A DNA stretch of 5,959 bases from an uncultured Oscillospiraceae bacterium (GTDB taxonomy: Bacteria; Bacillota; Clostridia; Oscillospirales; Ruminococcaceae), in NCBI GenBank assembly GCA_934408835.1, contig CAKRVU010000085.1:1-5959 (forward strand). The letters are read 5' to 3'. Below the pieces are notes generated by a model. The model was not told the DNA's origin, searched no databases, and saw only the letters and a list, made by a program, of their open reading frames with translations. The translations under genes and the position numbers were made by a program. Of this stretch, positions 1 through 5,857 are shown in pieces (positions within the stretch are counted from its first letter, which is position 1; each line of letters begins with the position of its first letter).

Positions 1-557
1 TGCTTTTTTCACAACTCGAGGCTTTAAATCCCGGCGACGTTGTGGTGTTTGCAGGCTCTGTTCCCAGTTCCCTTCCGCAGAATGTGTATGAGTTGTGGAT
101 CGAAAAGCTTTCTGATAAGGGATTGCGGATTGTAGTAGATACAACCGGCGACTCTCTGATGCGAGTTCTTCCGTTTCACCCTTTTTTGGTAAAACCCAAT
201 CACCACGAACTCGGGGAGTTGTTCCATCAAACGCTGCATTCCACTGAAGAAATTGTGGAAGCGGCGCGAAAGGTACAACAGCTTGGCGCGAAAAACGTAT
301 TGGTTTCCTGTGCGGGAGAAGGAGCGGTTTTACTGGACGAAACGGGAGCGCTCTCTATTGCTAAACCGCCTGCGGGAAAACTGGTAAACTCGGTTGGGGC
401 TGGTGATTCCATGGTTGCCGGTTTTTTGGCGGAGTTTCAAAAATCCGGGCGCTATGATTATGCGTTAAAGTTTGGAATTGCGGCCGGAAGCGCCACCGCC
501 TTTTCGGAGTGGCTGGGTAGTAAAGAACAGGTTTTAACGCTGTATCAACAGCTTTAA
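1..557 (+). CDS. fruK: 1-phosphofructokinase, 3' part (5' end outside window)
   Basis: This PfkB/ribokinase-family sugar kinase phosphorylates fructose 1-phosphate to fructose 1,6-bisphosphate in the cytosol, the step after PTS uptake of fructose. The first full codon is at base 3. The frame is open from the edge and gives about 184 C-terminal residues; family members are about 300 aa, so roughly 120 N-terminal residues are missing. Visible family features are FAGSVPSSLP near the start, VKPNHHEL in the middle, and the PfkB C-terminal signature NSVGAGDSMVAGF, whose GAGD Asp (bases 405-407) is the expected catalytic base and whose glycines form the anion hole. NSVGAGDSMVAGF is more typical of FruK/LacC than of ribokinase. 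The gene ends 23 bp before fruA, and this pairing makes FruK the preferred call over tagatose-6-phosphate kinase (LacC). The operon promoter lies upstream of the window. Confidence 0.93.
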   Translation, partial: LFSQLEALNPGDVVVFAGSVPSSLPQNVYELWIEKLSDKGLRIVVDTTGDSLMRVLPFHPFLVKPNHHELGELFHQTLHSTEEIVEAARKVQQLGAKNVLVSCAGEGAVLLDETGALSIAKPPAGKLVNSVGAGDSMVAGFLAEFQKSGRYDYALKFGIAAGSATAFSEWLGSKEQVLTLYQQL

Positions 558-580
558 GCTGTTTTGGAAAGGAGGAAAAG

Positions 581-2503
581 ATGAAGATTACTGATTTGCT
601 GAAGCCGCAAGCCATTGACTTGTCGGCCCCTTCTTGTAACAAAGAAGAAGCCGTTTCCAGATTGGTTGATTTGATGGTGGCTTCCGGTAAAATTTCTGAT
701 CCAAAAAAATATCGGGAAGCAGTTTTTGCCAGGGAAGCGATGGGAAGCACTGGAATCGGAGAAGGAGTGGCGATTCCGCATGCCAAAACCGACGCTGTTA
801 AAGAACCTGGTTTAAGTGTGATGGTTTCGAAGGACGGTATTGATTTTGACGCCTTGGATGGGCGGCCGGTGCACTTGTTGTTTTTGATCGCCGCCCCTGA
901 TACTCGGGAAAACGTTCATTTGGATTTGCTTGGGAAATTATCCGTGCTTTTAATGGACGAGGCGTTTCGTCAAAATTTGATTGAGGCAAAGACTCCGGAT
1001 CAGTTTTTGAATTTAATTGACCAAGCGGAAGAAGGAATGCAGGAATCGGGAGAAACAGAGGACGCCAAAACAGGATATCAAGTACTGGCGGTAACAGCAT
1101 GTCCGACCGGAATAGCGCATACTTATATGGCTGCGGAAAGCTTGCAAAAGTGTGCGGACGCAAGGGGAATTTCCCTTAAAGTGGAGACCAACGGTTCGGG
1201 AGGCGTGAAAAATATGCTGACGCCGGAGGAAATCAGCCGGTGTGATAGCATTATTGTGGCTGCTGATAAGGCGGTGGAAACGGATCGTTTTGACGGGAAG
1301 CCGGTTTTGTTTACCAAAGTAGCCGATGGAATTCACAAACCGGACGCTTTATTGGATGAAGCTTTATCCGATAAAATACCCGTGTATCATGCGAAACAAT
1401 CCTATCGGGAACCCGCCGCCGAGAAGGAAAGCGCCGGTCGTCAGATTTACAAAAGTTTGATGAACGGTGTATCGCATATGCTGCCCTTTGTGATTGGCGG
1501 CGGTATTTTGATGGCAATTGCGTTTTTGTTTGACGGGGGCTCCAGCGGTACCGATTATTTTGGGTATGGAAATCCTTTTTCCGCCTTTTTGTTTGGCGTC
1601 GGCAAGATTTCCTTTGGGATGATGTTTCCAGTTTTGGCTGCTTATATCGCCGAAAGCATTGCGGATCGTCCAGGTCTTGTAGTTGGTTTTGTAGGAGGTC
1701 TGCTGGCATCGGATATCGGAGTTCTGGTGTCTGGTGGCTATGACGCGGGAATGTTTGGAGGTTCAACCTCCGGCTTTTTTGGTGCTTTGATTGCCGGTTT
1801 TGCCGCAGGTTATCTGGTATTATTGCTGCGAAAGCTGTTTTCCTTTTTGCCTGCAAGTCTCGAAAGTCTAAAGCCAGTATTGATTTATCCGGTTTTGGGA
1901 GTAATATTGATCGGGGCTTTGATGGTGTTTGTGATCAATCCTCCTATGGCTGCGTTTAATGACTGGCTGAATCAGCTTCTTTTGGGAATGGGAGAAAGCA
2001 GTCGGGTGATTTTGGGATTGGTTCTTGGCGCTATGATGTCCATTGACTTTGGAGGACCTCTGAACAAAGCGGCGTATGTGTTTGGAACTATGTCGCTGGC
2101 AACCGGAAACAATATGATTATGGCTTCTGTTATGGTTGGCGGTATGGTGCCTCCACTCGCCATCGCTTTGGCTACTTCGGTCTTTTCAAACCGCTTTACC
2201 AAAAAGGAAAGACAGGCTGGAATTACCTGCTATGTAATGGGATTATCGTTTGTAACCGAAGGAGCGATTCCCTTTGCGGCTGCCGATCCGCTTCGTGTAA
2301 TTCCGTCCTGCGCTATCGGGTCGGCTGTTGCGGGCGCTTTGTCAATGTTGTTTTCCTGTACCCTTCCAGCGCCACACGGAGGAATTTTTGTTCTGCCGGT
2401 CATTGGCAACTGGCCGATGTTTTTACTTGCTTTGGCAGTAGGCTCAGTGATTGGCATGCTTCTGCTGGGTCTTTTGAAAAAACCTGTTCGACAAGACAAT
2501 TAA
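581..2503 (+). CDS. fruA: PTS fructose transporter, fused EIIABC
   Basis: This membrane permease takes up fructose and phosphorylates it to fructose 1-phosphate, using phosphate passed from HPr. Domains are in A-B-C order. EIIA is at about residues 1-150, with the phosphorylated His67 in GVAIPHAKT. EIIB is at about 166-265, with the phosphocysteine Cys174 in TACPTGIAHT. EIIC is at about 288-635, with many hydrophobic segments and the family stretches SIDFGGPLNKAAY (487-499) and TEGAIPFAAADP (559-570). A charged linker (about 150-165) joins A to B, and a longer one (about 266-287) joins B to C. The length of 640 aa and domain order match Bacillus-type FruA. The start is fixed by AAAGGAGG at 568-575, 5 nt before the ATG. 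It lies between fruK and an HPr gene, which supports fructose as substrate; mannitol or another hexose is less likely. All active-site residues are intact. Confidence 0.96.
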   Translation: MKITDLLKPQAIDLSAPSCNKEEAVSRLVDLMVASGKISDPKKYREAVFAREAMGSTGIGEGVAIPHAKTDAVKEPGLSVMVSKDGIDFDALDGRPVHLLFLIAAPDTRENVHLDLLGKLSVLLMDEAFRQNLIEAKTPDQFLNLIDQAEEGMQESGETEDAKTGYQVLAVTACPTGIAHTYMAAESLQKCADARGISLKVETNGSGGVKNMLTPEEISRCDSIIVAADKAVETDRFDGKPVLFTKVADGIHKPDALLDEALSDKIPVYHAKQSYREPAAEKESAGRQIYKSLMNGVSHMLPFVIGGGILMAIAFLFDGGSSGTDYFGYGNPFSAFLFGVGKISFGMMFPVLAAYIAESIADRPGLVVGFVGGLLASDIGVLVSGGYDAGMFGGSTSGFFGALIAGFAAGYLVLLLRKLFSFLPASLESLKPVLIYPVLGVILIGALMVFVINPPMAAFNDWLNQLLLGMGESSRVILGLVLGAMMSIDFGGPLNKAAYVFGTMSLATGNNMIMASVMVGGMVPPLAIALATSVFSNRFTKKERQAGITCYVMGLSFVTEGAIPFAAADPLRVIPSCAIGSAVAGALSMLFSCTLPAPHGGIFVLPVIGNWPMFLLALAVGSVIGMLLLGLLKKPVRQDN

Positions 2504-2541
2504 CAAAGACTGTTCATGTTATGATAAAGGAGAATGTAATT

Positions 2542-2799
2542 ATGAAAACGTTTCAATATGTTATTACTGATCATGAAGGAATTCACGCAAGACCGGCCGG
2601 TCTTTTGGTGAAAGAAGCTGGAAAATATCAGTCTGCCATTACTTTGAAAAAAGGGGAGAAAACCGGAGACGCAAAGCGTATTTTTGCGGTGATGGGTCTT
2701 GCTGCGAAGCAAAACGATGAGTTGACAGTTGTCTGCGAGGGAGCAGATGAAGAAGTAGCTGCAGAGGCGCTTGAGAAGTTTTTCAAAGAGAACCTATAA
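2542..2799 (+). CDS. ptsH: HPr-family phosphocarrier with Arg at position 46
   Basis: This small cytosolic PTS protein takes phosphate from enzyme I and passes it to EIIA domains, here probably that of FruA just upstream. It has 85 aa, the normal HPr size. The active-site motif GIHARPAG carries His15 and Arg17. The second conserved region reads DAKRIFAVMGL: the place of the regulatory Ser46 of Bacillus HPr is Arg46 (CGT, 2677-2679), so HPr kinase could not phosphorylate it there. From family knowledge, Ser46-P is what binds CcpA, so this copy is unlikely to act as a CcpA corepressor. The ATG at 2542 is preferred over the in-frame ATG at 2521 because AAAGGAG (2526-2532) lies 9 nt before it and the family N-terminus begins at MKTF. 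It lies 38 bp after fruA with no terminator, so it is most likely in the fru operon. It could be the general HPr or a fructose-dedicated one; the window does not tell. Confidence 0.93.
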   Translation: MKTFQYVITDHEGIHARPAGLLVKEAGKYQSAITLKKGEKTGDAKRIFAVMGLAAKQNDELTVVCEGADEEVAAEALEKFFKENL

Positions 2800-2860
2800 A
2801 GCATAAAAAGTCCTAAAACTGCACAATCTAACCTTGATAAAAGGGTAAGGAGGTGCAGGA

Positions 2861-3052
2861 ATGAGTGTAAAACAACAGGTATTACAGGAATTGGAAACTC
2901 GAATTCGACGTCTGGAAGAGCATCGTGATGATCAGGTTCATCTGGCGGACAATCAGTACGAAGAATTAAACCAGGCGCTTTCTCATGTCATTGGGGTTCC
3001 GTTGTTGCAGGAATTGACCGATTTGCATGAGTTTGTACAAAATTTGCCGTAA
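2861..3052 (+). CDS. hypothetical 63-aa helical protein
   Basis: I do not recognise this family. The protein is 63 aa, polar and charged, without a signal peptide, membrane segment or cysteines. Residues 1-24 read as an amphipathic helix, with the heptad-like stretch VLQELETRIRRLEEH, and could form a short coiled coil or dimer. Residues 30-62 could form a second helical part, broken around IGVP (44-47). Coding is supported by a very strong ribosome-binding site (AAGGAGGTG, 2847-2855), a clean ATG and a stop 20 bp before the large terminator. It lies 61 bp after the HPr gene on the same strand, and no convincing promoter is visible in the gap, so it is probably the last gene of the fru operon. 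Its position suggests a PTS- or regulation-linked role, but nothing in the sequence shows one. A Spo0E-like phosphatase was considered and not supported. Confidence 0.75.
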   Translation: MSVKQQVLQELETRIRRLEEHRDDQVHLADNQYEELNQALSHVIGVPLLQELTDLHEFVQNLP

Positions 3053-3071
3053 AAAACAGGCTTTAAAACAC

Positions 3072-3113
3072 AAAAAACTCGAAATTCAGAAAACCTGGAT
3101 TTCGAGTTTTTTA
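3072..3113. terminator. bidirectional intrinsic terminator between convergent operons
   Basis: The core stem ACTCGAAAT (3077-3085) pairs with ATTTCGAGT (3099-3107). It extends inward through a G-U pair and CAG/CTG (3087-3089 with 3095-3097) to a 5-nt loop. A-run 3072-3076 and T-run 3108-3112 flank it, so both strands give a hairpin followed by U residues. It lies 19 bp after the stop of the 63-aa gene and 8 bp after the sigE stop on the other strand, so it can end both the fru operon and the spoIIG operon. Confidence 0.93.
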
Positions 3114-3121
3114 TTTGCGCT

Positions 3122-3847
3122 TTAAATTCCTACTCGCTCCATTTCTTTTCGCAACCGCTTGATAATTTTCTTTTCCAGACGTGAAATATACGACTGAGAA
3201 ATTCCGATTTGATCTGCAACTTCTTTTTGTGTATGCTCTACGCCGTCCAGCATTCCAAATCGCATTTTCATGATAGACCGTTCACGATCTTCCAACTGAT
3301 CAATGCATCGGACTATCATTTCCCATTCTGCCTTATCCTCGATTCCACGATTGACAAGATCGTTTTCTGTTCCTAATACATCGGAAAGTAAAAGCTCATT
3401 GCCATCCCAATCAATTCGCAACGGTTCATCAATTGAAATTTCATTTTTTTGCGGATTTGCCTTTCTCAAATACATTAAAATTTCATTTTCAATACATCGG
3501 GAAGCGTAGGTGGCAAGCTTGATGTTCTTTTCCGGCGAAAAAGTGTTTACGGCTTTAATTAACCCAATTGTACCAATGGAAATCAGATCTTCTACTCCAA
3601 TTCCTGTTGATTCAAATTTTTTGGCAATGTAAACAACCAAACGAAGGTTATGTGTAATTAAAATATCGCGCGCCTGAACATCGTTTTCGGATAGACGGGC
3701 AAATATTTTTTGCTCTTCTTCTTTGTTGAGCGGCGGCGGGAGGGCGTCGGGACCGTTAATGTAATGGATTGGAAACCGAAATCCACAGATTTTACTGAGC
3801 CATAGCAGAAAACTTCGGCGGCTGTTTCGAATTTTGTTCATCATCAT
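3122..3847 (-). CDS. sigE: RNA polymerase sporulation sigma factor SigE (pro-sigma-E)
   Basis: This is the early mother-cell sigma factor of sporulation, made as an inactive membrane-associated precursor and activated by SpoIIGA cleavage. It has 241 aa (B. subtilis 239). The pro-sequence (about 1-28) is basic and amphipathic ([17 protein letters not shown]). The conserved block [12 protein letters not shown] follows at 35-46. Region 2 lies at about 63-130 ([41 protein letters not shown]) and region 4 at about 185-237, with helix-turn-helix [34 protein letters not shown] (145-160) is nearly identical to B. subtilis SigE, which separates it from SigK, SigF and SigG. The start is set by AAGGAGGAG just upstream. 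ATGs at 3847, 3844 and 3841 are all within range (5, 8 and 11 nt from GGAGG), so the exact one is open. It is co-transcribed with spoIIGA, 10 bp apart. No sigG follows it. Confidence 0.97.
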   Translation of the reverse strand: MMMNKIRNSRRSFLLWLSKICGFRFPIHYINGPDALPPPLNKEEEQKIFARLSENDVQARDILITHNLRLVVYIAKKFESTGIGVEDLISIGTIGLIKAVNTFSPEKNIKLATYASRCIENEILMYLRKANPQKNEISIDEPLRIDWDGNELLLSDVLGTENDLVNRGIEDKAEWEMIVRCIDQLEDRERSIMKMRFGMLDGVEHTQKEVADQIGISQSYISRLEKKIIKRLRKEMERVGI

Positions 3848-3850
3848 ATT

Positions 3851-3860
3851 CTCCTCCTTA
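3851..3860 (-). promoter_or_regulatory. sigE ribosome-binding site overlapping the spoIIGA stop
   Basis: Read on the minus strand, TAAGGAGGAG contains both the spoIIGA stop codon (TAA, 3860-3858) and the Shine-Dalgarno AAGGAGGAG of sigE. This rules out the longer sigE frame starting at 3901, inside spoIIGA, which has no such site. A ribosome ending on spoIIGA sits on the sigE initiation region, so the protease and its substrate are probably translationally coupled. Confidence 0.85.
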
Positions 3861-4724
3861 TTGACACACCTGATCTCCTGCAATCGCTGTAAATTCTCCA
3901 TCGCACAGCGGTGTTGCAGTGATTCCGATTAAAACGGAACATTCTTTTTTTCTTCCGTTTTTGTTTACCCAGCATTGATCCGGCAAAAAAGCGCCTAAAA
4001 TACCGGTGGTTCCTACAGTATGAAAGGGAATTACTCGTATTCGATTTCTCCATGGGTGATGTTCCAGTAAATCACATTTCTGTGTGGGACTTGCAAAATA
4101 AGAATATAGTTCTTCTGGTAGCAATCTTGCTACGGCGGAAAATTCGCACACGATGACTGGGAGTCCGCCAAGTGGGTCAGTCAAGTGGTTTCCGCTATCA
4201 ATTAAAGTGGGTAAGCTTACTTCTTTTCCTTCTACACGAATTTGGATTCTGCAAAGTTTTTGCGTATTGACGCGCCGTGACAGAATGAAGTTAACAAGAT
4301 AGATGATACAATAAGAAAGAAGCGTTCCTAAAATCAGGACAACGGGGGAGATTCCTACATATGTAATTCCGTTATTATAAAACATTTGGCTCGGTGATAA
4401 TGAGATCCATACCAGAAATATAACTCCTCCGAACACAAAATTAACGCCCCAGAAGCAAAGAAGGGTTTTCAAAAATAATGGTTTTTCTTTGATACCAAAT
4501 GTCAGTATTGTCAACAATGTGCCCAGAATCAGTTTAGTAATCAGTGTAAAAACAAACCCAAAATCCGGCAAAAAAATGAGAAAAGAAAAACTGCTTCCTA
4601 TTAAAGCGCTAAGTAGAAGTCGCCTTCTGCGTGTTTGTCTGTGCATCAATATGGAGGTACAAAGAAGTAAAAAATAATTGACAAACAGATTCAGAGCCAA
4701 TAAGACGTCGATATAGATTACCAT
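3858..4724 (-). CDS. spoIIGA: sporulation sigma-E factor-processing peptidase SpoIIGA
   Basis: This membrane-embedded aspartic protease removes the pro-sequence of SigE in the mother cell, after a signal from the forespore in B. subtilis (SpoIIR). It has 288 aa, somewhat shorter than the B. subtilis protein (309). The N-terminal half has about five membrane segments (near 4-22, 36-52, 57-77, 84-108, 122-148). The cytosolic C-terminal domain carries the pepsin-like motif [12 protein letters not shown] with catalytic Asp176. Further family stretches are [13 protein letters not shown] (226-238) and LIGIT (265-269). There is one DSG motif per chain, so activity should need a dimer, as inferred for the family. 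The start has AGGAGGT (4737-4731) 6 nt upstream. It is the first gene of the operon, directly before its substrate gene, which makes the call secure. No key residue is missing. Confidence 0.96.
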   Translation of the reverse strand: MVIYIDVLLALNLFVNYFLLLCTSILMHRQTRRRRLLLSALIGSSFSFLIFLPDFGFVFTLITKLILGTLLTILTFGIKEKPLFLKTLLCFWGVNFVFGGVIFLVWISLSPSQMFYNNGITYVGISPVVLILGTLLSYCIIYLVNFILSRRVNTQKLCRIQIRVEGKEVSLPTLIDSGNHLTDPLGGLPVIVCEFSAVARLLPEELYSYFASPTQKCDLLEHHPWRNRIRVIPFHTVGTTGILGAFLPDQCWVNKNGRKKECSVLIGITATPLCDGEFTAIAGDQVCQ

Positions 4725-4746
4725 TTGGCAACCTCCTCACATGTCC

Positions 4747-4780
4747 AGTATACCTCCTTTTTTATGTTCGATTTTGTCAA
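4747..4780 (-). promoter_or_regulatory. spoIIG promoter, 22-bp spacer
   Basis: On the minus strand a perfect -35 TTGACA (4780-4775) and a TATACT -10 (4752-4747) are separated by 22 bp (4774-4753). This is too long for an ordinary sigma-A promoter. It matches the known B. subtilis spoIIG promoter, which also has a 22-bp spacer and needs Spo0A~P to work. Transcription should start near 4740, leaving a leader of about 16 nt that holds the spoIIGA ribosome-binding site. The start point is inferred. Confidence 0.88.
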
Positions 4781-4781
4781 A
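4773..4781 (-). promoter_or_regulatory. Spo0A-binding site (0A box) over the -35
   Basis: TTTGACAAA on the minus strand is TTTGTCAAA on the plus strand, a perfect match to the 0A box consensus TTTGTCRAA. It overlaps the -35 of the spoIIG promoter, where Spo0A~P is known to contact sigma-A in B. subtilis. Confidence 0.82.
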
Positions 4782-4794
4782 ATCAGGCTTCTTT

Positions 4795-4806
4795 CTGAAA
4801 TTTCAG
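4795..4806. repeat. 12-bp perfect palindrome in the divergent intergenic region
   Basis: CTGAAATTTCAG is a perfect inverted repeat with no spacer, between the strong 0A box and the weaker upstream one. It could be an operator for a dimeric regulator, or chance. I know no regulator with exactly this site. Confidence 0.4.
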
Positions 4807-4815
4807 CTTGTCTAT
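4807..4815 (-). promoter_or_regulatory. possible second, weaker 0A box
   Basis: ATAGACAAG on the minus strand keeps the GACAA core and matches 6 of 9 consensus positions (TTYGACAAA). It lies about 34 bp upstream of the strong box, around -67 to -75 from the inferred start. B. subtilis spoIIG also has an upstream Spo0A site, though farther away. This is only a weak candidate. Confidence 0.35.
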
Positions 4816-4831
4816 TTGATAAATGATGAAG

Positions 4832-4862
4832 TTGCCGGATCGCACAAGCTTGCGCGTATAAT
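4832..4862 (+). promoter_or_regulatory. possible upstream sigma-A promoter for the kinase-like gene
   Basis: A perfect TATAAT (4857-4862) follows TTGCCG (4832-4837, 4/6 match to TTGACA) with a 19-bp spacer. It lies about 94 bp before the ATG. The spacer is long and the -35 is weak, so it ranks below the nearer candidate. Confidence 0.4.
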
Positions 4863-4886
4863 TTAGAGAATATTCACAAAAATATC

Positions 4887-4915
4887 TTGTTAATCAGGAA
4901 AATATGTGATATTCT
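4887..4915 (+). promoter_or_regulatory. candidate sigma-A extended -10 promoter for the kinase-like gene
   Basis: TTGTTA (4887-4892) and TATTCT (4910-4915) are separated by 17 bp, with TG one base before the -10 (4907-4908), an extended -10. Each hexamer matches consensus at 4 of 6 positions. The start would fall near 4922, giving a leader of about 34 nt. It suggests vegetative expression rather than sporulation control. Confidence 0.55.
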
Positions 4916-4955
4916 AGTAATAAAATCAGTATGAAGTTGTGAAAGGGTGTTTGTT

Positions 4956-5726
4956 ATGGAATTTCGTGATTTGGAGCCAAAAGACAAAATTGCTTCCGGT
5001 CCTTATGCTGACGTCTATCAATGTGGCAAATGGGCAGTCAAAGTATTCAAAGAGAAGCGCCCAAAAACGGAAGTTTTATATGAGGCATTGGTAAATGCTG
5101 AAATTGAAGCTACAGGTCTTCCTGTGCCTCGTGTTCGCGATGTTACACGATTGCCGAACAAGCAGTGGGTGATTGCCTCACAGTTGGTTAAAGGAAAAAC
5201 ATTGCTTGAAATAATGAAACAGGATCAGGAACACTTGGAACAATATGTCAATCAAATGGTCGAGTTGCAATTGCAAATTCACGCAAAAACCTGTCCTCAT
5301 TTAATCAAATTAGAAGATCGTCTGATGGATCGGATTAATGAATCGAATGATATTGATCAAACAAAAAAATACGAACTAATGACAGTATTAGAAGGTATGA
5401 AGAAGCATCAAAAGCTTTGCCATGGAAATTTCAGTCCGAGTAATATTATCATCGATAATCAGGGATGTCCTGTTGTTGTAGACTGGGTTGAAGCCGCCCA
5501 AGGAAACGCTTCTGCCGATGCAGCGCATACTTATTTGATGCTTCATTTAGAAATTAAGGAGGCAGCGGATCTTTATTTGGATCGGTTTTGTAAAGAAAGT
5601 CATATTGAAAAACAATATGTTCAACAATGGTTACCAATTGTTGCAGCAGCACACTTAAAATATACTAAAAATGAAGAAGAACGAGATTTGTTGTTACATT
5701 GGATTGATGTATTGCAGTATCAATAA
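4956..5726 (+). CDS. aminoglycoside-phosphotransferase/choline-kinase-fold protein with HGN in place of HGD
   Basis: This 256-aa cytosolic protein has the small-molecule kinase fold (APH/choline kinase superfamily, protein-kinase-like). A glycine-poor P-loop region is at about 11-24 (KIASGPYADVYQCG). The ATP-binding lysine is probably Lys29 (WAVKVF), and a helix-C glutamate is probably Glu49 or Glu51. The catalytic loop is CHGNFSPSNIII (155-166) and the metal-binding DxG-equivalent Asp176 is in VVVDWVEAAQGNASADAA. The family motif is HGDxxxxN; here the catalytic-base Asp is Asn158 (AAT, 5427-5429), while Asn163 and Asp176 are kept. It may be a pseudokinase or a kinase with changed chemistry. 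The substrate is unknown, and antibiotic resistance should not be assumed. The ATG at 4956 has GAAAGGG (4941-4947) 8 nt before it; the in-frame GTG at 4947 lies in that site. It is a single-gene unit, divergent from spoIIGA across 231 bp. Confidence 0.85.
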   Translation: MEFRDLEPKDKIASGPYADVYQCGKWAVKVFKEKRPKTEVLYEALVNAEIEATGLPVPRVRDVTRLPNKQWVIASQLVKGKTLLEIMKQDQEHLEQYVNQMVELQLQIHAKTCPHLIKLEDRLMDRINESNDIDQTKKYELMTVLEGMKKHQKLCHGNFSPSNIIIDNQGCPVVVDWVEAAQGNASADAAHTYLMLHLEIKEAADLYLDRFCKESHIEKQYVQQWLPIVAAAHLKYTKNEEERDLLLHWIDVLQYQ

Positions 5727-5793
5727 CCATTCGTCCAACGTCGAAGATGGAAGATTTGGTCGTCTGTGATCGATGTTTTCAAATTAGTTTTGT

Positions 5794-5824
5794 AAAAAGC
5801 TATGGTTTCGCCCATAGCTTTTTT
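5794..5824 (+). terminator. intrinsic terminator after the kinase-like gene
   Basis: The stem GCTATGG (5799-5805) pairs with CCATAGC (5812-5818) around a 6-nt loop. Five A residues precede it and TTTTTT (5819-5824) follows, extending the stem by A-T pairs. It lies 67 bp after the stop at 5726. The A-run makes it potentially active on the minus strand too. The stretch 5727-5793 shows no gene or clear motif. Confidence 0.88.
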
Positions 5825-5830
5825 ATATGT

Positions 5831-5857
5831 AAAAAACCACTCGCTAAGCAAGTGGTT
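5831..5857 (-). terminator. intrinsic terminator for a minus-strand gene from the right
   Basis: AACCACT (5835-5841) pairs with AGTGGTT (5851-5857), one mismatch follows, then two G-C pairs close a 3-nt loop. On the plus strand no T-run follows. On the minus strand the hairpin runs into TTTTTT (5836-5831), so it should stop transcription arriving from beyond base 5959. Confidence 0.75.

Noticed and set aside
798..1856. Several long minus-strand frames opposite fruA
   Set aside because: They are antisense to conserved PTS domains, low in protein-like character, and lack ribosome-binding sites.
2521..2541. Upstream ATG for the HPr gene
   Set aside because: The HPr ribosome-binding site lies inside this extension, and the family N-terminus starts at the later ATG.
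2861..3052. 63-aa protein as a Spo0E-like Spo0A phosphatase
   Set aside because: Size and helical character fit and sporulation genes are near, but the SQELD-type signature is absent and it lies in the fru transcription unit, convergent to spoIIG.
3848..3901. Longer sigE frame starting at 3901 inside spoIIGA
   Set aside because: It adds 18 residues unlike the family, has no ribosome-binding site, and overlaps the spoIIGA end; the strong site at 3851-3859 points to the ATGs at 3841-3847.
4741..4760. AAAGGAGGTA followed by ATG-TGA upstream of spoIIGA (minus strand), like a start-stop mini-ORF
   Set aside because: It falls within the spacer and -10 of the spoIIG promoter, upstream of the inferred transcript start, so it would not normally be transcribed from that promoter.
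4868..4874. GAATATT resembling a sigma-E -35 upstream of the kinase-like gene
   Set aside because: No sequence like the sigma-E -10 (CATACAAT) occurs at the right distance downstream.
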